Positions 44,256 through 53,631 of a DNA stretch of 64,000 nt are shown one piece after another. The notes below the pieces were generated by a model, which worked only from the letters and a program-made list of their open reading frames with translations, had not been told where the DNA came from and did no database searches. The translations under genes and the position numbers were made by a program. The stretch spans positions 248,001 to 312,000 of the forward strand of contig NZ_CP012640.2 in the NCBI RefSeq assembly GCF_001412595.2. Reading direction: 5' to 3'. The DNA is from Massilia sp. WG5 (GTDB lineage: Bacteria > Pseudomonadota > Gammaproteobacteria > Burkholderiales > Burkholderiaceae_D). Every line of letters begins with the position of its first letter. Position 1 is the stretch's first letter.

Positions 44256-45491
44256 ATGGAAACCTATCTGCTCGACTGGGCCAACCTGTTGCTGCGTTGG
44301 ACCCACGTGATCACCGCGGTCGCCTGGATCGGCGCATCCTTCTACTTCGTCTTCCTCGATAACTCGCTGCACAAGCCGACCGCGCCCGACCTGGTCGACA
44401 AGGGCGTGGACGGCGAACTCTGGGCCGTGCACGGCGGCGGCTTCTACCACCCGCAAAAATACCTGGTCGCCCCCAAGGCCATGCCCGAGAACCTGCACTG
44501 GTTCTATTGGGAGAGTTACGCCACCTGGCTGTCCGGATTCGGCCTGTTCACGGTGCTCTACCTGTTCAATGCCGGCACCTTCATGGTCGACAAGAGCGTC
44601 CACGACTGGTCGTCCGGCGCCGCCGTCGGCACCGCGCTCGGCTTCCTGGCCGCCTTCTGGTTCGTCTACGACATCATCTGCCGCACCTTCGGCCGCAGGA
44701 AGAACGGCGACCTGATCGTCGGCGCCTGCGTGTTCGTGTTCGTGATCTTCGCGGCCTGGCTGGCCTGCCAGCTGTACGCCGGCCGCGCCGCCTTCCTGCT
44801 GGTCGGCGCGATGCTCGCAACCTCGATGAGCGCCAACGTGTTCTTCTGGATTATCCCGGGCCAGCGCACGGTCGTGGCCCAGTTGAAGGCCGGCCAGCCG
44901 GTCGACCCGATCTACGGCTGGCGGGCCAAGCAGCGCAGCGTGCACAACACCTACTTCACGCTGCCGGTGCTGGTCGCGATGCTGTCGAACCACTACGGTT
45001 GGCTGTATTCCGGCGCGAACAACTGGGCCGTGCTGGTGCTGCTGATGCTGGCCGGCGCCCTGATCCGCCACAGCTTCGTCGCCCGCCACAAGGCCCTCGT
45101 GCTCGGCAAGCGCGTGCCCTGGGAGCATGCCGTGGCGGGCGTCGCCGCCCTGATGGCGCTGGCGGTCTGGCTGGTGCCGCAACCGGAAGCCGAGTCGGCC
45201 GCGCCGGTGATGGCAGCCGCTCCGGCCGCGGGCGGCGCCACCGCCCACAACGTCAGTTTCCAGGAAGTGAAAGGCGTGATCGACCAGCGCTGCGTGATGT
45301 GCCACTCGGCGCAGATCCAGAGCAAGGGCCTGGCCTTCGACAACCCGGCCTCGATCAAGCGCCATGCGCAACAGATGTACCAGCAGGCGGTCGTCCTCAA
45401 GCTGATGCCGCTGAATAACGCCACCCAGATCACCGCCGCAGAGCGGGACTTGCTGAAGCGTTGGTACGAAGAGGGCGCGCCGGTCGAATAA
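44256..45491 (+). CDS. puuD: Membrane urate oxidase PuuD with cytochrome c domain (411 aa)
   Basis: Oxidises urate to 5-hydroxyisourate and passes electrons to the respiratory chain instead of making peroxide. About eight membrane helices (residues 8-310) with WTHVITAVAWIGASFYFVFLD-type start and the HGGGFYH motif, then a periplasmic mono-haem domain with CVMCH (about residue 349) and a probable Met ligand in KLMPLNNATQ. This is the urate hydroxylase/PuuD architecture. It is upstream of the purine permease. It replaces soluble uricase, none of which is seen in the window. Confidence 0.93.
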   Translation: METYLLDWANLLLRWTHVITAVAWIGASFYFVFLDNSLHKPTAPDLVDKGVDGELWAVHGGGFYHPQKYLVAPKAMPENLHWFYWESYATWLSGFGLFTVLYLFNAGTFMVDKSVHDWSSGAAVGTALGFLAAFWFVYDIICRTFGRRKNGDLIVGACVFVFVIFAAWLACQLYAGRAAFLLVGAMLATSMSANVFFWIIPGQRTVVAQLKAGQPVDPIYGWRAKQRSVHNTYFTLPVLVAMLSNHYGWLYSGANNWAVLVLLMLAGALIRHSFVARHKALVLGKRVPWEHAVAGVAALMALAVWLVPQPEAESAAPVMAAAPAAGGATAHNVSFQEVKGVIDQRCVMCHSAQIQSKGLAFDNPASIKRHAQQMYQQAVVLKLMPLNNATQITAAERDLLKRWYEEGAPVE

Positions 45492-45590
45492 AGCTCCCCG
45501 AGCGGCCGGGTCCAAGCGCGGCCGTCGCCCGACAAGCAGCATGCATTCTTTGGTTTCACGACAGTAGTCAACAATAATCAGGAGACAAGC

Positions 45591-47093
45591 ATGAACCAAC
45601 ACAGCCGCCATCCGGTGGATGAAAGACTGCCCCTCGGGCGCCTGACCGCACTGGGCCTGCAACACGTCCTCGTGATGTACGCGGGCGCCATCGCCGTGCC
45701 CCTGATCGTGGGCAGGGCCCTTCACCTGTCGCCGGAGCAGGTCACGCTGCTGATCTCGGCCGACCTGTTCTGCTGCGGACTGGTGACCCTCATCCAGTCC
45801 TTCGGCCTGTCCTCGTGGTTCGGCATCAAGCTGCCGGTCATGATGGGCGTGACCTTCGCCGCGGTCGGGCCGATGGTGGCGATCGCGAACGCCGTGCCCG
45901 GCGCCGACGGCGCCCGCGCCATCTTCGGGGCCGGCATCGGCGCCGGCGCGCTCGCCATCCTGATCGCGCCGCTGATGAGCCGCATGCTGCGCTTCTTCCC
46001 GCCGGTCGTCACCGGCACCATCATCCTGATCATCGGCGTCAGCCTGATGCGGGTCGGCGTGAGCTGGGCCATGGGCGGCCCGGATTCGGCGGCCCAGAGC
46101 GTCGACGTGGCGCGCCTGGCCACCATGGTCGACAGCGCGCGCGCCAGCCTGCCCGCGGGCGCGGACCCGGCGACGATGAAGCTGACCGGCCCGGTCCCGA
46201 TGACGCCGAACGCGTCCTACGGCGCGCTCGACAACATGGCGATCGCCGGCTTCGTGCTGCTGGTCGTGCTGGCGCTGGTGAAGTATGCCCGCGGCTTCAT
46301 CTGCAATATCTCGGTCCTGCTCGGCATCGTCGCGGGCTGCACCGTGGCCTACGCGGCCGGCAAGATGCACTTCGATAAAGTCGGCAAGGCGCCCTGGTTC
46401 GAGCTCGTGACCCCGTTCGCCTTCGGCATGCCGACCTTCGACATCGTGATGATCCTGACCCTCACGGTGGTGATGGTGGTGGTGATGATCGAGTCGGCCG
46501 GCATGTTCCTGGCCCTGTCGGACATGACCGGCAAGGAGATCGGCCGCAAGGACCTGGCCGCCGGCCTGCGCACCGACGCCCTGGGCACCCTGCTGGGCGG
46601 CGTCCTGAATACCTTCCCGCACACCAGCTTCTCGCAGAACGTCGGCCTGGTGGCCGTCACCGGCGTGAAAAGCCGCTGGGTCTGCGTGGCCGGCGGCATC
46701 ATCATGATCGTGCTGGGCATGCTGCCGAAGATGGCCGCGCTGGTCGAATCGATCCCGCAGTTCGTGCTGGGCGGCGCCGGCCTGGTGATGTTCGGCATGG
46801 TGGCCGCGGCCGGCATCCGCATCCTGACCCGCGTCGATTTCCGGACCAACCGCTTCAATCTCTACATCGTCGCGCTGTCGATCGGCTTCGGCATGATCCC
46901 GCTGGTCGCCCCGCGCTGGGCCCAGCAGATGGCGCACAGCCTGCACCCGCTGCTGGAATCCGGCATCCTGCTGACCGCCCTGGCGGCGGTCACCCTCAAC
47001 ATTTTCTTCAACGGTACGCGCGACATTCCGGCCGAGAGCCATGCGGACGCGGACCATATCGACCATCCGATCGCACAGGGGAGCAAGGCATGA
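45591..47093 (+). CDS. NCS2 family urate/xanthine permease (500 aa)
   Basis: Proton-coupled inner-membrane purine transporter with 14 helices. Diagnostic motifs: GLQHVLVMYAGAIAVPLIVG in TM1, the TM8 acidic residue in VMIESAGMFLALSDM, and the TM10 segment NTFPHTSFSQNVGLVAVTGV with the QNVG signature of xanthine/urate (not uracil) transporters. Placed directly after urate oxidase, so urate is the best guess. Its last codons overlap the start of the outer-membrane protein gene (ATGA). Confidence 0.92.
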   Translation: MNQHSRHPVDERLPLGRLTALGLQHVLVMYAGAIAVPLIVGRALHLSPEQVTLLISADLFCCGLVTLIQSFGLSSWFGIKLPVMMGVTFAAVGPMVAIANAVPGADGARAIFGAGIGAGALAILIAPLMSRMLRFFPPVVTGTIILIIGVSLMRVGVSWAMGGPDSAAQSVDVARLATMVDSARASLPAGADPATMKLTGPVPMTPNASYGALDNMAIAGFVLLVVLALVKYARGFICNISVLLGIVAGCTVAYAAGKMHFDKVGKAPWFELVTPFAFGMPTFDIVMILTLTVVMVVVMIESAGMFLALSDMTGKEIGRKDLAAGLRTDALGTLLGGVLNTFPHTSFSQNVGLVAVTGVKSRWVCVAGGIIMIVLGMLPKMAALVESIPQFVLGGAGLVMFGMVAAAGIRILTRVDFRTNRFNLYIVALSIGFGMIPLVAPRWAQQMAHSLHPLLESGILLTALAAVTLNIFFNGTRDIPAESHADADHIDHPIAQGSKA

Positions 47094-47944
47094 AGCGTAG
47101 CCGCAGTTGGAATATCGTTCTGTCCACCATGATCGCCACGCTGGCCCTGCCGGCCATGGCAGCCGACTGGAGCGATACGTCGATCGCCTGGCGCGCCGGC
47201 GGCCGTTTCGCCGAGCCTTTCAACGCGAACGACATCCACAAGGATATCGTGCAGGTCAGCCATGCGAGCGGCTACAAGTACGGCAGCAACTTCTTCAACC
47301 TGGACATGCTGCTGTCGAACAAGACCGACCCCTCGGCCAAGGGCGCGAGCTCGGGCGCGCAAGAGTTCTACGTGGTCTACCGCCACACGCTGGAGTGGGG
47401 CAAGGTGACGGGAACGCCGATGCGCTTCGGCCCGATCAAGGACGCCGGCCTCACCTTCGGCTTCGACGCCAACACCAAGAACGATGCGGGCTACAACTCC
47501 AAGAAGCGCATGCTGGTGGCCGGCCCGACCTTCATGGTGGACGCCAAGGGCCTGCTGAACGTCGGCATCTACGAGCTATGGGAAAGCAACGCGCCCTACA
47601 GCAGCTTCACCGGGGTGAGCACGCCGCGCTACCACTACGACGCCCACCCGATGCTGGGCGCCGTCTGGGCCTTCCCGCTGGGCGGCACCGGCCTGTCCTT
47701 CGAGGGCTACGCCAACTTCATCGCCGCCAAGGGCAAGAACGAGTTCGGCCGCGACACCAGGCCCGAGACCAACATCGACATGCAGCTGATGCTGGACGTG
47801 GGCGGCCTGTTCGATGTCAAGCCGAAGCGCTTCCGCGCGGGCCTCGCCTATCAGTACTGGCGCAACAAGTTCGGCAACGACGCCCGCACCATCCCTGGCG
47901 CCACCGCCAGCACGCCGATGGTGAAGGCGCAGTACCACTTCTAG
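47090..47944 (+). CDS. Tsx/OmpK-like nucleoside-specific outer membrane channel (284 aa)
   Basis: Outer-membrane beta-barrel. Signal peptide ends PAMAAD; the mature part starts WSDTSIAWRAGGRFAEPFN and includes KDIVQVSHASGYKYGSNFFNLDML, characteristic of the OmpK/Tsx family. It ends MVKAQYHF with terminal Phe. Tsx passes nucleosides; in this operon (urate oxidase, purine permease) it most likely admits urate or related purines. Translationally coupled to the permease. Converges on the MFS gene. Confidence 0.88.
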   Translation: MKRSRSWNIVLSTMIATLALPAMAADWSDTSIAWRAGGRFAEPFNANDIHKDIVQVSHASGYKYGSNFFNLDMLLSNKTDPSAKGASSGAQEFYVVYRHTLEWGKVTGTPMRFGPIKDAGLTFGFDANTKNDAGYNSKKRMLVAGPTFMVDAKGLLNVGIYELWESNAPYSSFTGVSTPRYHYDAHPMLGAVWAFPLGGTGLSFEGYANFIAAKGKNEFGRDTRPETNIDMQLMLDVGGLFDVKPKRFRAGLAYQYWRNKFGNDARTIPGATASTPMVKAQYHF

Positions 47945-47950
47945 CCCTCA

Positions 47951-49561
47951 CTAAGCGAGCAGCGCCTGGATCTCCTCGAGCCGGCGCCCGCGCGTGTCGA
48001 TGCCTTTCCTCGCCAGCAGCAGGGCGGCGGCAAGCATCGGCACCGCGATCACCAGTGCGGACAGCGACAGGTCCGCGAACAGTCCCGCGACGCCGAGGCC
48101 GGCGCCGAGGATGCCGCCCAGCTTCGAACTCGCGGCGATCAGGCCGGAACCGGTGGCGCGCAGGTGCACCGGATAGATCTCGGCGGCGTAGGGAATCAGG
48201 GTCGCGATCACGCCGCTGGCCGAGACCAGCAGCGCGCAGGTGGCGACCGCCAGCGCGGTGGTCGAGGCCATCCCCGTCCAGCCGAGCAGGAAGAAGCCCA
48301 GCAGGCTGGCGGCGCTGAGGGCGATGAAGCTCACCAGCGTCATCACCGAACTCCAGCGGTGATAGAGCCAGATCACCAGCAGCGTACCGGGCAGGGCCAG
48401 GAAGGCCGCGCGCGCCAGCAGGGAGGTCGCGGTGGCCGCATCCATGCCCATCGCACGCAGGTTCATCGGCAGCCACAGCAGGAAGCCGAAATTCGCCAGG
48501 CCCCAGGCCACGCCGGCCACGCCCATGCCGATCGTCAGCGGCGCATAGCCGCCGCGCAGCAGTTCGCGCAGGCCCGCGGATGGCGCCGCCGGCGCGGCGA
48601 GGGAAGCCGGCGGCAGGGCCGCCTCGCGCACGCCGCCGCGCATGTTGCCGCCAAAGCGCGCCAGCACCGCGCGCGCCTCCTCGTGCAGGCCGCTGCTGGC
48701 CAGGAAGCGCGGCGACTCGGGTAGCAGTCGGCTGAGCAGGATGATCACCGCGCCGGTGGGTAGGCCCAGCAGCCACAGGACGCGCCAGCTGAAGGACGGT
48801 TCCAGCAGGCTGGCGGCGCCGGCAGCGACCAGGTAGCCGGCCGAGTTGCCGATGCCGCCCAGCGCCACCAGCAGCCAGCCGCGGTGCGCCGCCGGAATCA
48901 TCTCGGCCATCATGGTGAAGGTGATCGGCAGCAGGCCGCCGGCCGAGGCGCCCATCAGGAAGCACATCGCCAGGTTCCAGGCGAACGAGGGCATCGCGCC
49001 GCAGATCGCGGTGCCGATGAACATCAGGGCCGACAGCAGGATCGTGGCGCGCCGGCCGAAGCGGTCGGCCACCAGGCCCCACAGCACCGAGCCGACCGTG
49101 GTCCCGGTCAGGGCGACCAGGGCCAGGAAGCCCGCGTTCTGCTTCGAGAGGCCGTATTCGCTGGTCATGCCCGGCATCACGAAGCCGAGGGTGGCCGGCT
49201 TCATCACGTCGATGGTCAGCGCGACCACCAGCACCAGCACCAGGCTCCAGTGGCGGGCATTCAGGGGGATGCCGTCGGCAGCCTCGAACAGCAGCGCGCC
49301 ATCGCCGGCCTCAGTGTCCTTGCCGGTCGCGCGCATGCGCTTGAAGCGCGGCATCAGGCCATAGGCGGCCAGCAGCAGGCCGAGAGGAATCAGCGCCATC
49401 CCGGCCATCATCGGCGCATCCATCGGCATGCCGACCATGCGGTAACCCATGTGGGAAGCGCACACGAACATCGGGATGTGGGCAAGGACCCCGGCGACCA
49501 GGGCCAGGGTGCCGGTCCAGAATGCGATGGGGTGGTGGAAGTGCAGGCCGTTCGATTTCAT
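47951..49561 (-). CDS. MFS transporter with N-terminal two-helix extension (536 aa)
   Basis: Major facilitator of the aromatic-acid/sugar porter type. The core (about 105-530) has the signature GLVADRFGRRATILLSALMF between helices 2 and 3, WRVLWLLGLPTGAVIILLSRLLPESPRFL at the middle, and EIYPVHLRATGSGL late. Before it stand about 100 residues with two further hydrophobic segments (about 11-31 and 50-68) and a His/Met-rich start, not part of normal MFS proteins. Substrate unknown; it flanks the urate genes but is on the other strand. Confidence 0.85.
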   Translation of the reverse strand: MKSNGLHFHHPIAFWTGTLALVAGVLAHIPMFVCASHMGYRMVGMPMDAPMMAGMALIPLGLLLAAYGLMPRFKRMRATGKDTEAGDGALLFEAADGIPLNARHWSLVLVLVVALTIDVMKPATLGFVMPGMTSEYGLSKQNAGFLALVALTGTTVGSVLWGLVADRFGRRATILLSALMFIGTAICGAMPSFAWNLAMCFLMGASAGGLLPITFTMMAEMIPAAHRGWLLVALGGIGNSAGYLVAAGAASLLEPSFSWRVLWLLGLPTGAVIILLSRLLPESPRFLASSGLHEEARAVLARFGGNMRGGVREAALPPASLAAPAAPSAGLRELLRGGYAPLTIGMGVAGVAWGLANFGFLLWLPMNLRAMGMDAATATSLLARAAFLALPGTLLVIWLYHRWSSVMTLVSFIALSAASLLGFFLLGWTGMASTTALAVATCALLVSASGVIATLIPYAAEIYPVHLRATGSGLIAASSKLGGILGAGLGVAGLFADLSLSALVIAVPMLAAALLLARKGIDTRGRRLEEIQALLA

Positions 49562-49582
49562 GGGAGATCCGGAAAGCGGGTA

Positions 49583-49609
49583 TTGACAGGCGAAACGGCC
49601 GATTATACC
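49583..49609 (+). promoter_or_regulatory. Possible promoter of the DUF3943 gene
   Basis: TTGACA (49583-49588, perfect) and TATACC (49604-49609) with a short 15-base spacer, about 80 nt before the downstream ORF. The spacing is suboptimal, so this is tentative. Confidence 0.35.
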
Positions 49610-49698
49610 GATGGGTTACTTCCTTTCGGCAATCCGTGCGACAGGATTTTCATGCATTAGTTATATTTATGCCAACAATGTCCCACTGCAGGAAGCCC

Positions 49699-51213
49699 AT
49701 GAAATCCCCGAACAAGTACTTCGCGCCCCGCAAGCGCGCCCATCTCCTCATGCTGGCGCTGGCCGCCGGCGCCGTCCATGCCGCGCCGGACGAGGCAATC
49801 ACCACGGTGCAGGAAGGCTGGGAAGCCCCGCAACATCCGCTGGCCGTGCCGCGCGCCGCATCCGCGCCGGCGGATCAAGCTACCGCGCTCTCGAAGCCTG
49901 CGCTCGAGGCCTTCGACGCCGCCGCGCGCCCCTACAAGAGCTATGGCGCCACCGCCCTCGAAATCGCGGGCTTCCAGTTCGCGCTGAACCGCGTCGACCA
50001 TGCTTTCGTGAAGCCGGACGACTACGCCGTCAGCGTCGGTTCGTGGCGCCGCAACCTGCGCAGCAGCTGGGTGGAGGACCGCGATCCCTTCGAGATCAAC
50101 CAGCTCGGCCACCCTTACCAGGGCTCGGTGTATTACAACATCGCGCGCAGCAATGGCCTGGATTTCTGGGAATCGATGGGCGCCGCGTTTGCCGGCAGCG
50201 CCGTGTGGGAAGTCGCCGGCGAAACCACGACGCCCTCGCGCAACGACCAGATCACGACCAGCTTCGGCGGCACCTTCCTGGGCGAGTCGCTGTACCGGAT
50301 GGCGAACCTGGTGCTGGAGCGCGGCTACGGCCTGTCGCCGGGATGGAAGGAAGCCGCGGCGGCCGGCATCTCGCCGGCGCTCGGCTTCAACCGTTATGTG
50401 CGCCCGGGCCGCCACGCGCCGGTCTGGGACAGCCACGACCCGGCCGTGTTCGCGCGCCTGCAACTGGGCGCCACGGTCAGGTCGCGCGGCAATGCGGGGC
50501 CGTCCCTGGCCGACCGGCGCAGCGAGTTGGCGGCCGACTTCGCGCTGGAGTACGGCTTGCCGGGCAAGGGCGGCTACACCTACCGCCGGCCCTTCGATTA
50601 CTTCCTGTTCCGCCTGCGCGGCTCGACCGCCCAGGGCGTCGAGAGCCTGAGCTCGCGCGGCCTGCTGTTCGGCGCGCCCTACGAGGGCGGCGAGAAGCTG
50701 CGCGGCATCGCCGGCCTGTACGGCAGCTACGACTACCTGTCGCCGCAGCTGTTCCGCGTCGCCAGCACGGGGCTGTCGCTGGGCAGCAACCTGCAGTGGA
50801 ATATCGCGCCGGCGCTGACGCTGCAGGGGCATGCATCGGGCGGTGTCGGCTACACCTCGACCGGCACCGTGCGGGCCAGCGCCGCCGGCCAGTACACTTA
50901 CGGCTTCGCGCCCCAGGCCGGACTGACGCTGCGCCTGATCGGCGGCGACCGGCTGGCGGTCGACCTGGGCCAGCGCGCCTTCTTCAACGGCAAGCTGACC
51001 ACGCCCCAGGGCGACGGCAACGACCGGGTGCTACGCGCCGAAGCGGCGCTGACCTACCGGATCCGCGGCCACCACGGCCTCACGCTCAAGTACCTGAGCT
51101 CGCGCCGCCGCTTCAACTTCCCCAACACCGCCGAACGCGAGCAGCGCCACGACACGGTCGGCCTGTACTACACCTGGCTGCCGGCCCACGGCCTCGGCGC
51201 CGTGAGCTGGTAA
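49699..51213 (+). CDS. DUF3943 domain outer-membrane protein (504 aa)
   Basis: Exported protein of unknown function. The start at 49699 has AGGA upstream and gives a signal peptide MKSPNKYFAPRKRAHLLMLA...VHAA; two earlier in-frame ATGs lack a ribosome site. The DUF3943 core is clear: FEINQLGHPYQGSVYYNIARS, DFWESMGAAFAGSAVWEVAGE, TTSFGGTFLGESLYRM. The rest (about 270-504) alternates polar/hydrophobic residues like a beta-barrel (YGFAPQAGLTLRL and similar strands), ending in VSW. Monocistronic; converges on ybdK. Probably located in the outer membrane; the function is not known. Confidence 0.82.
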   Translation: MKSPNKYFAPRKRAHLLMLALAAGAVHAAPDEAITTVQEGWEAPQHPLAVPRAASAPADQATALSKPALEAFDAAARPYKSYGATALEIAGFQFALNRVDHAFVKPDDYAVSVGSWRRNLRSSWVEDRDPFEINQLGHPYQGSVYYNIARSNGLDFWESMGAAFAGSAVWEVAGETTTPSRNDQITTSFGGTFLGESLYRMANLVLERGYGLSPGWKEAAAAGISPALGFNRYVRPGRHAPVWDSHDPAVFARLQLGATVRSRGNAGPSLADRRSELAADFALEYGLPGKGGYTYRRPFDYFLFRLRGSTAQGVESLSSRGLLFGAPYEGGEKLRGIAGLYGSYDYLSPQLFRVASTGLSLGSNLQWNIAPALTLQGHASGGVGYTSTGTVRASAAGQYTYGFAPQAGLTLRLIGGDRLAVDLGQRAFFNGKLTTPQGDGNDRVLRAEAALTYRIRGHHGLTLKYLSSRRRFNFPNTAEREQRHDTVGLYYTWLPAHGLGAVSW

Positions 51214-51232
51214 GCCGGGCGTGCCGCCGGCC

Positions 51233-52426
51233 TCAGGCGGCGCCGTTCTCGAACAGTTCGCTGGCCATGCGCGCCAGGTCGTTCATCCCGCCGCCGGCCT
51301 CGAGGTGGGCGCGCAGCCAGCGCGCCTGGCCGCCATCCTTCATCAGCTGCTCGATGACGGCGCAGGCCTTGCCGAAGCCAGGATCCTGCGAGCGGCGCTT
51401 GAGCCGTTCCAGGTCGCTGCGGACCGCCTCGGCGATCGGGATGGCGACCCCGGTTTCCGGATCGATCCAGTTGCCCTCGACGCCGTCGCGCGCGGCATTG
51501 AAGCGGTTCCAGGTGTACAGCTCGCGGCTGGCGCTGGACGGCCAACGGCCGGCCTGCTCGGCGAATTCCAGGCACAGTTCGCGCGCATAGCAGGCCAGCG
51601 CCGCCGCGTAGACGGGCTTGAGCGGCGTGTCCAGCACCCGCAGCTCGATCGTGCCGTACTCGGGCTTGGGCCGCACGTCCCAGTAGAAATCCTTGATGCT
51701 GTTGACGATGCCGTATTGCGCCAGCTGGTCGAAGTGGACGCGGAAGTCGTTCCAGGTGCGGATCTCGTAGGGCAGGATGCCGCTCATCGGGAAGGCCCCG
51801 ACCACATTGCTGCGCGAGCTGCAGAAGCCCGACACCTCGCCCTGCCAGCACGGCGAGTTGGCGGACAGCGCGATGAACAGCGGCGCGCGCTGGGTCAGCC
51901 AGGCGGTCAGGCGCATCGCTTCGTCGGGCGAACCGGCGCCGATGTGCACATGCATGCCGAACACGGTGAACAGCTTGGCCAGGTAGCCGAACTTGCGCTC
52001 CGAGGCGAAGTAGCGCTCCTTCGGATAGATGCGCTGCTCGGCCCACTTCTGGAAGGGATGCGCGCCGCCGCCGGAGATCGAGGCGCCGACCTCGAAGGCG
52101 GCGCGCTGCACCGTCGAGCGGATGTGCTCGAGCTGGTCGGCGGCTTCGTCGTAGGAGGTCAGGATCGAGGTCGCCACCTCCAGCATCGAGGTGGTGATCT
52201 CGGGCGTGTGCACCCAGGGCTTGTCGTGGCGGTCGAGCAGGTCGAGGATGTCCGGCGCGGCCGGGAACAGGTCGAAGGTGAGACGGTCGAGCACCATCAG
52301 TTCGAGCTCGATGCCCATGGTGCCCAGGGTCGATTCACGGAAGTCGGGCAGGAAGGCGGCGCCTTCTCCGGAGACGGCCAGCGCCTGCTGGTCGGGTATT
52401 GCCTGGTCGCTGGTTCGATCGCTCAT
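51233..52426 (-). CDS. ybdK: YbdK-type carboxylate-amine ligase (weak glutamate-cysteine ligase, 397 aa)
   Basis: GCS2 family ATP-dependent ligase; E. coli YbdK joins glutamate and cysteine weakly, but its true substrate is unknown. Seen: TLGTMGIELELMVLD (metal-binding Glu pair, about residue 38), HTPEITTSMLEVATS, SGGGAHPFQKWAEQ, GMHVHIGAGSPDEAM, FCSSRSNVVGAFPMSG and PEYGTIELRVLDTP. Full length. GGAGG precedes the ATG, which overlaps the antiporter stop (ATGA). Third gene of a coupled unit with a secreted protein and the antiporter, a grouping I do not recognise. Confidence 0.9.
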   Translation of the reverse strand: MSDRTSDQAIPDQQALAVSGEGAAFLPDFRESTLGTMGIELELMVLDRLTFDLFPAAPDILDLLDRHDKPWVHTPEITTSMLEVATSILTSYDEAADQLEHIRSTVQRAAFEVGASISGGGAHPFQKWAEQRIYPKERYFASERKFGYLAKLFTVFGMHVHIGAGSPDEAMRLTAWLTQRAPLFIALSANSPCWQGEVSGFCSSRSNVVGAFPMSGILPYEIRTWNDFRVHFDQLAQYGIVNSIKDFYWDVRPKPEYGTIELRVLDTPLKPVYAAALACYARELCLEFAEQAGRWPSSASRELYTWNRFNAARDGVEGNWIDPETGVAIPIAEAVRSDLERLKRRSQDPGFGKACAVIEQLMKDGGQARWLRAHLEAGGGMNDLARMASELFENGAA

Positions 52427-53631
52427 TGCGCACCTCCACGGTAAGTCTCTCCGGCCAGGCGCAGGCCCAGCCAGGTCAGGCCCGGCGCCAGCAGGACGTT
52501 CAGCGCCAGCAGGGCGCTCATCAGCATGGTCGAATGCTGGTCCAGGCCGGTGTAGGCGTTCAGGGTATTGTCGACGACCAGGCCGCCGAAGCTCACCAGC
52601 GAGCACATCGACAGCGCCATCGCATGCTTCTTGCGCCGGTTCCAGGCGATGGCAGGCCACAGGGCCAGGCGGGTGGCGGCGATACGCGCCGCGAACACGA
52701 CCATCGCGACCACCACGATCCAGCCCTGCATCAGTTCATGGATGTCGACCATCGCGGCCGACATCAGGAACAGCAGCACGTAGCCGATGTCCTGGGCGGT
52801 CGCCAGCTGGGCCTGGAACACGTTGTCGCGCTTCTCGGCATTGCGCAGCAGGACGCCCATCAGCAGCAGCGACAGCAGCGCGCTGGAGGCGGTGACGGAG
52901 CACAGGCCAAGGTCGATCAGCAGGGCCGCCAGCAAGACGCCCGGACGCATGGTCGCCGGCACCTTGCACAGGCGCGTGGCGAGCGCGTAGGCGCCATAGG
53001 ATAACAGGGCGAACAGGGCGCCCAGCAGCAGCTTGCCGCCCTGGCGCATCAGCTCCGCGCCGAAGGTGCCGACGGCGTCGGCGCCGTGGCTGCGGGTCCA
53101 GGCCAGGGTCAGGCCCAGGGCCAGCAGGGCGACCAGGTTGCTCAGGCCAACCATGTTCGCGGTGGCGAAGGTGCCGGGTCCGCTCGCGTTCTCGTCGGCG
53201 ACCATCGAGGCCAGGATCACGGGATTCACCGCGATCAGGATCGAGCCGATGAAGATGGCGCCGCCCCAGGGCAGGCCGAAGGCGGCCAGCACCAGGGTCG
53301 CGGCGGCGAAGCGCGTGAGCGTGGCCAGCAGCAGGCTCTTGCCCTGGCGACCGCTGCGCAGCAGCCAGGCCAGGTCCATCTTGCGCCCGACCTCGAACAG
53401 CACCAGCGCGGCGGCGCCATTCAGCAGTTCCTGGAACTGGGTCAGGAGCGGACGGTCGATCATGCCGGCCCCGCTGGCGCCCAGCAGCAGGCCGGCGATC
53501 ACCGCGCCGTACAGCTTCGGCACCTGGAAGCGCTGCAGGGTAAAGCCCAGCACCAGCGCCAGCATCAGGCCGGCGCCCAACACGGCGAGCGGCGACAGCA
53601 GCAGCAGGGGCGTCGTCAGTTCCTCATTCAT
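52423..53631 (-). CDS. Cation:proton antiporter, CPA2-like, without RCK domain (402 aa)
   Basis: About 12-13 membrane helices in the Na_H_Exchanger fold (VPKLYGAVIAGLLLG, LNGAAALVLFEVGRKMD, LTRFAAATLVLAAFGLP). It lacks the C-terminal nucleotide-binding RCK/KTN domain of KefB/KefC. At the position of the family's ion-binding acidic pair (QD/DD in helix 5) the sequence reads MVGLSNLVALL, so classical exchange may be altered. It starts 8 nt inside the upstream gene and overlaps ybdK by 4 nt. Ion and direction unknown. Confidence 0.82.
   Translation of the reverse strand: MNEELTTPLLLLSPLAVLGAGLMLALVLGFTLQRFQVPKLYGAVIAGLLLGASGAGMIDRPLLTQFQELLNGAAALVLFEVGRKMDLAWLLRSGRQGKSLLLATLTRFAAATLVLAAFGLPWGGAIFIGSILIAVNPVILASMVADENASGPGTFATANMVGLSNLVALLALGLTLAWTRSHGADAVGTFGAELMRQGGKLLLGALFALLSYGAYALATRLCKVPATMRPGVLLAALLIDLGLCSVTASSALLSLLLMGVLLRNAEKRDNVFQAQLATAQDIGYVLLFLMSAAMVDIHELMQGWIVVVAMVVFAARIAATRLALWPAIAWNRRKKHAMALSMCSLVSFGGLVVDNTLNAYTGLDQHSTMLMSALLALNVLLAPGLTWLGLRLAGETYRGGAQ

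Noticed and set aside
44085..47066. Open frame of 993 codons on the minus strand
   Set aside because: Antisense to puuD and the purine permease; low-complexity composition and no homology, whereas the plus-strand genes carry clear motifs.
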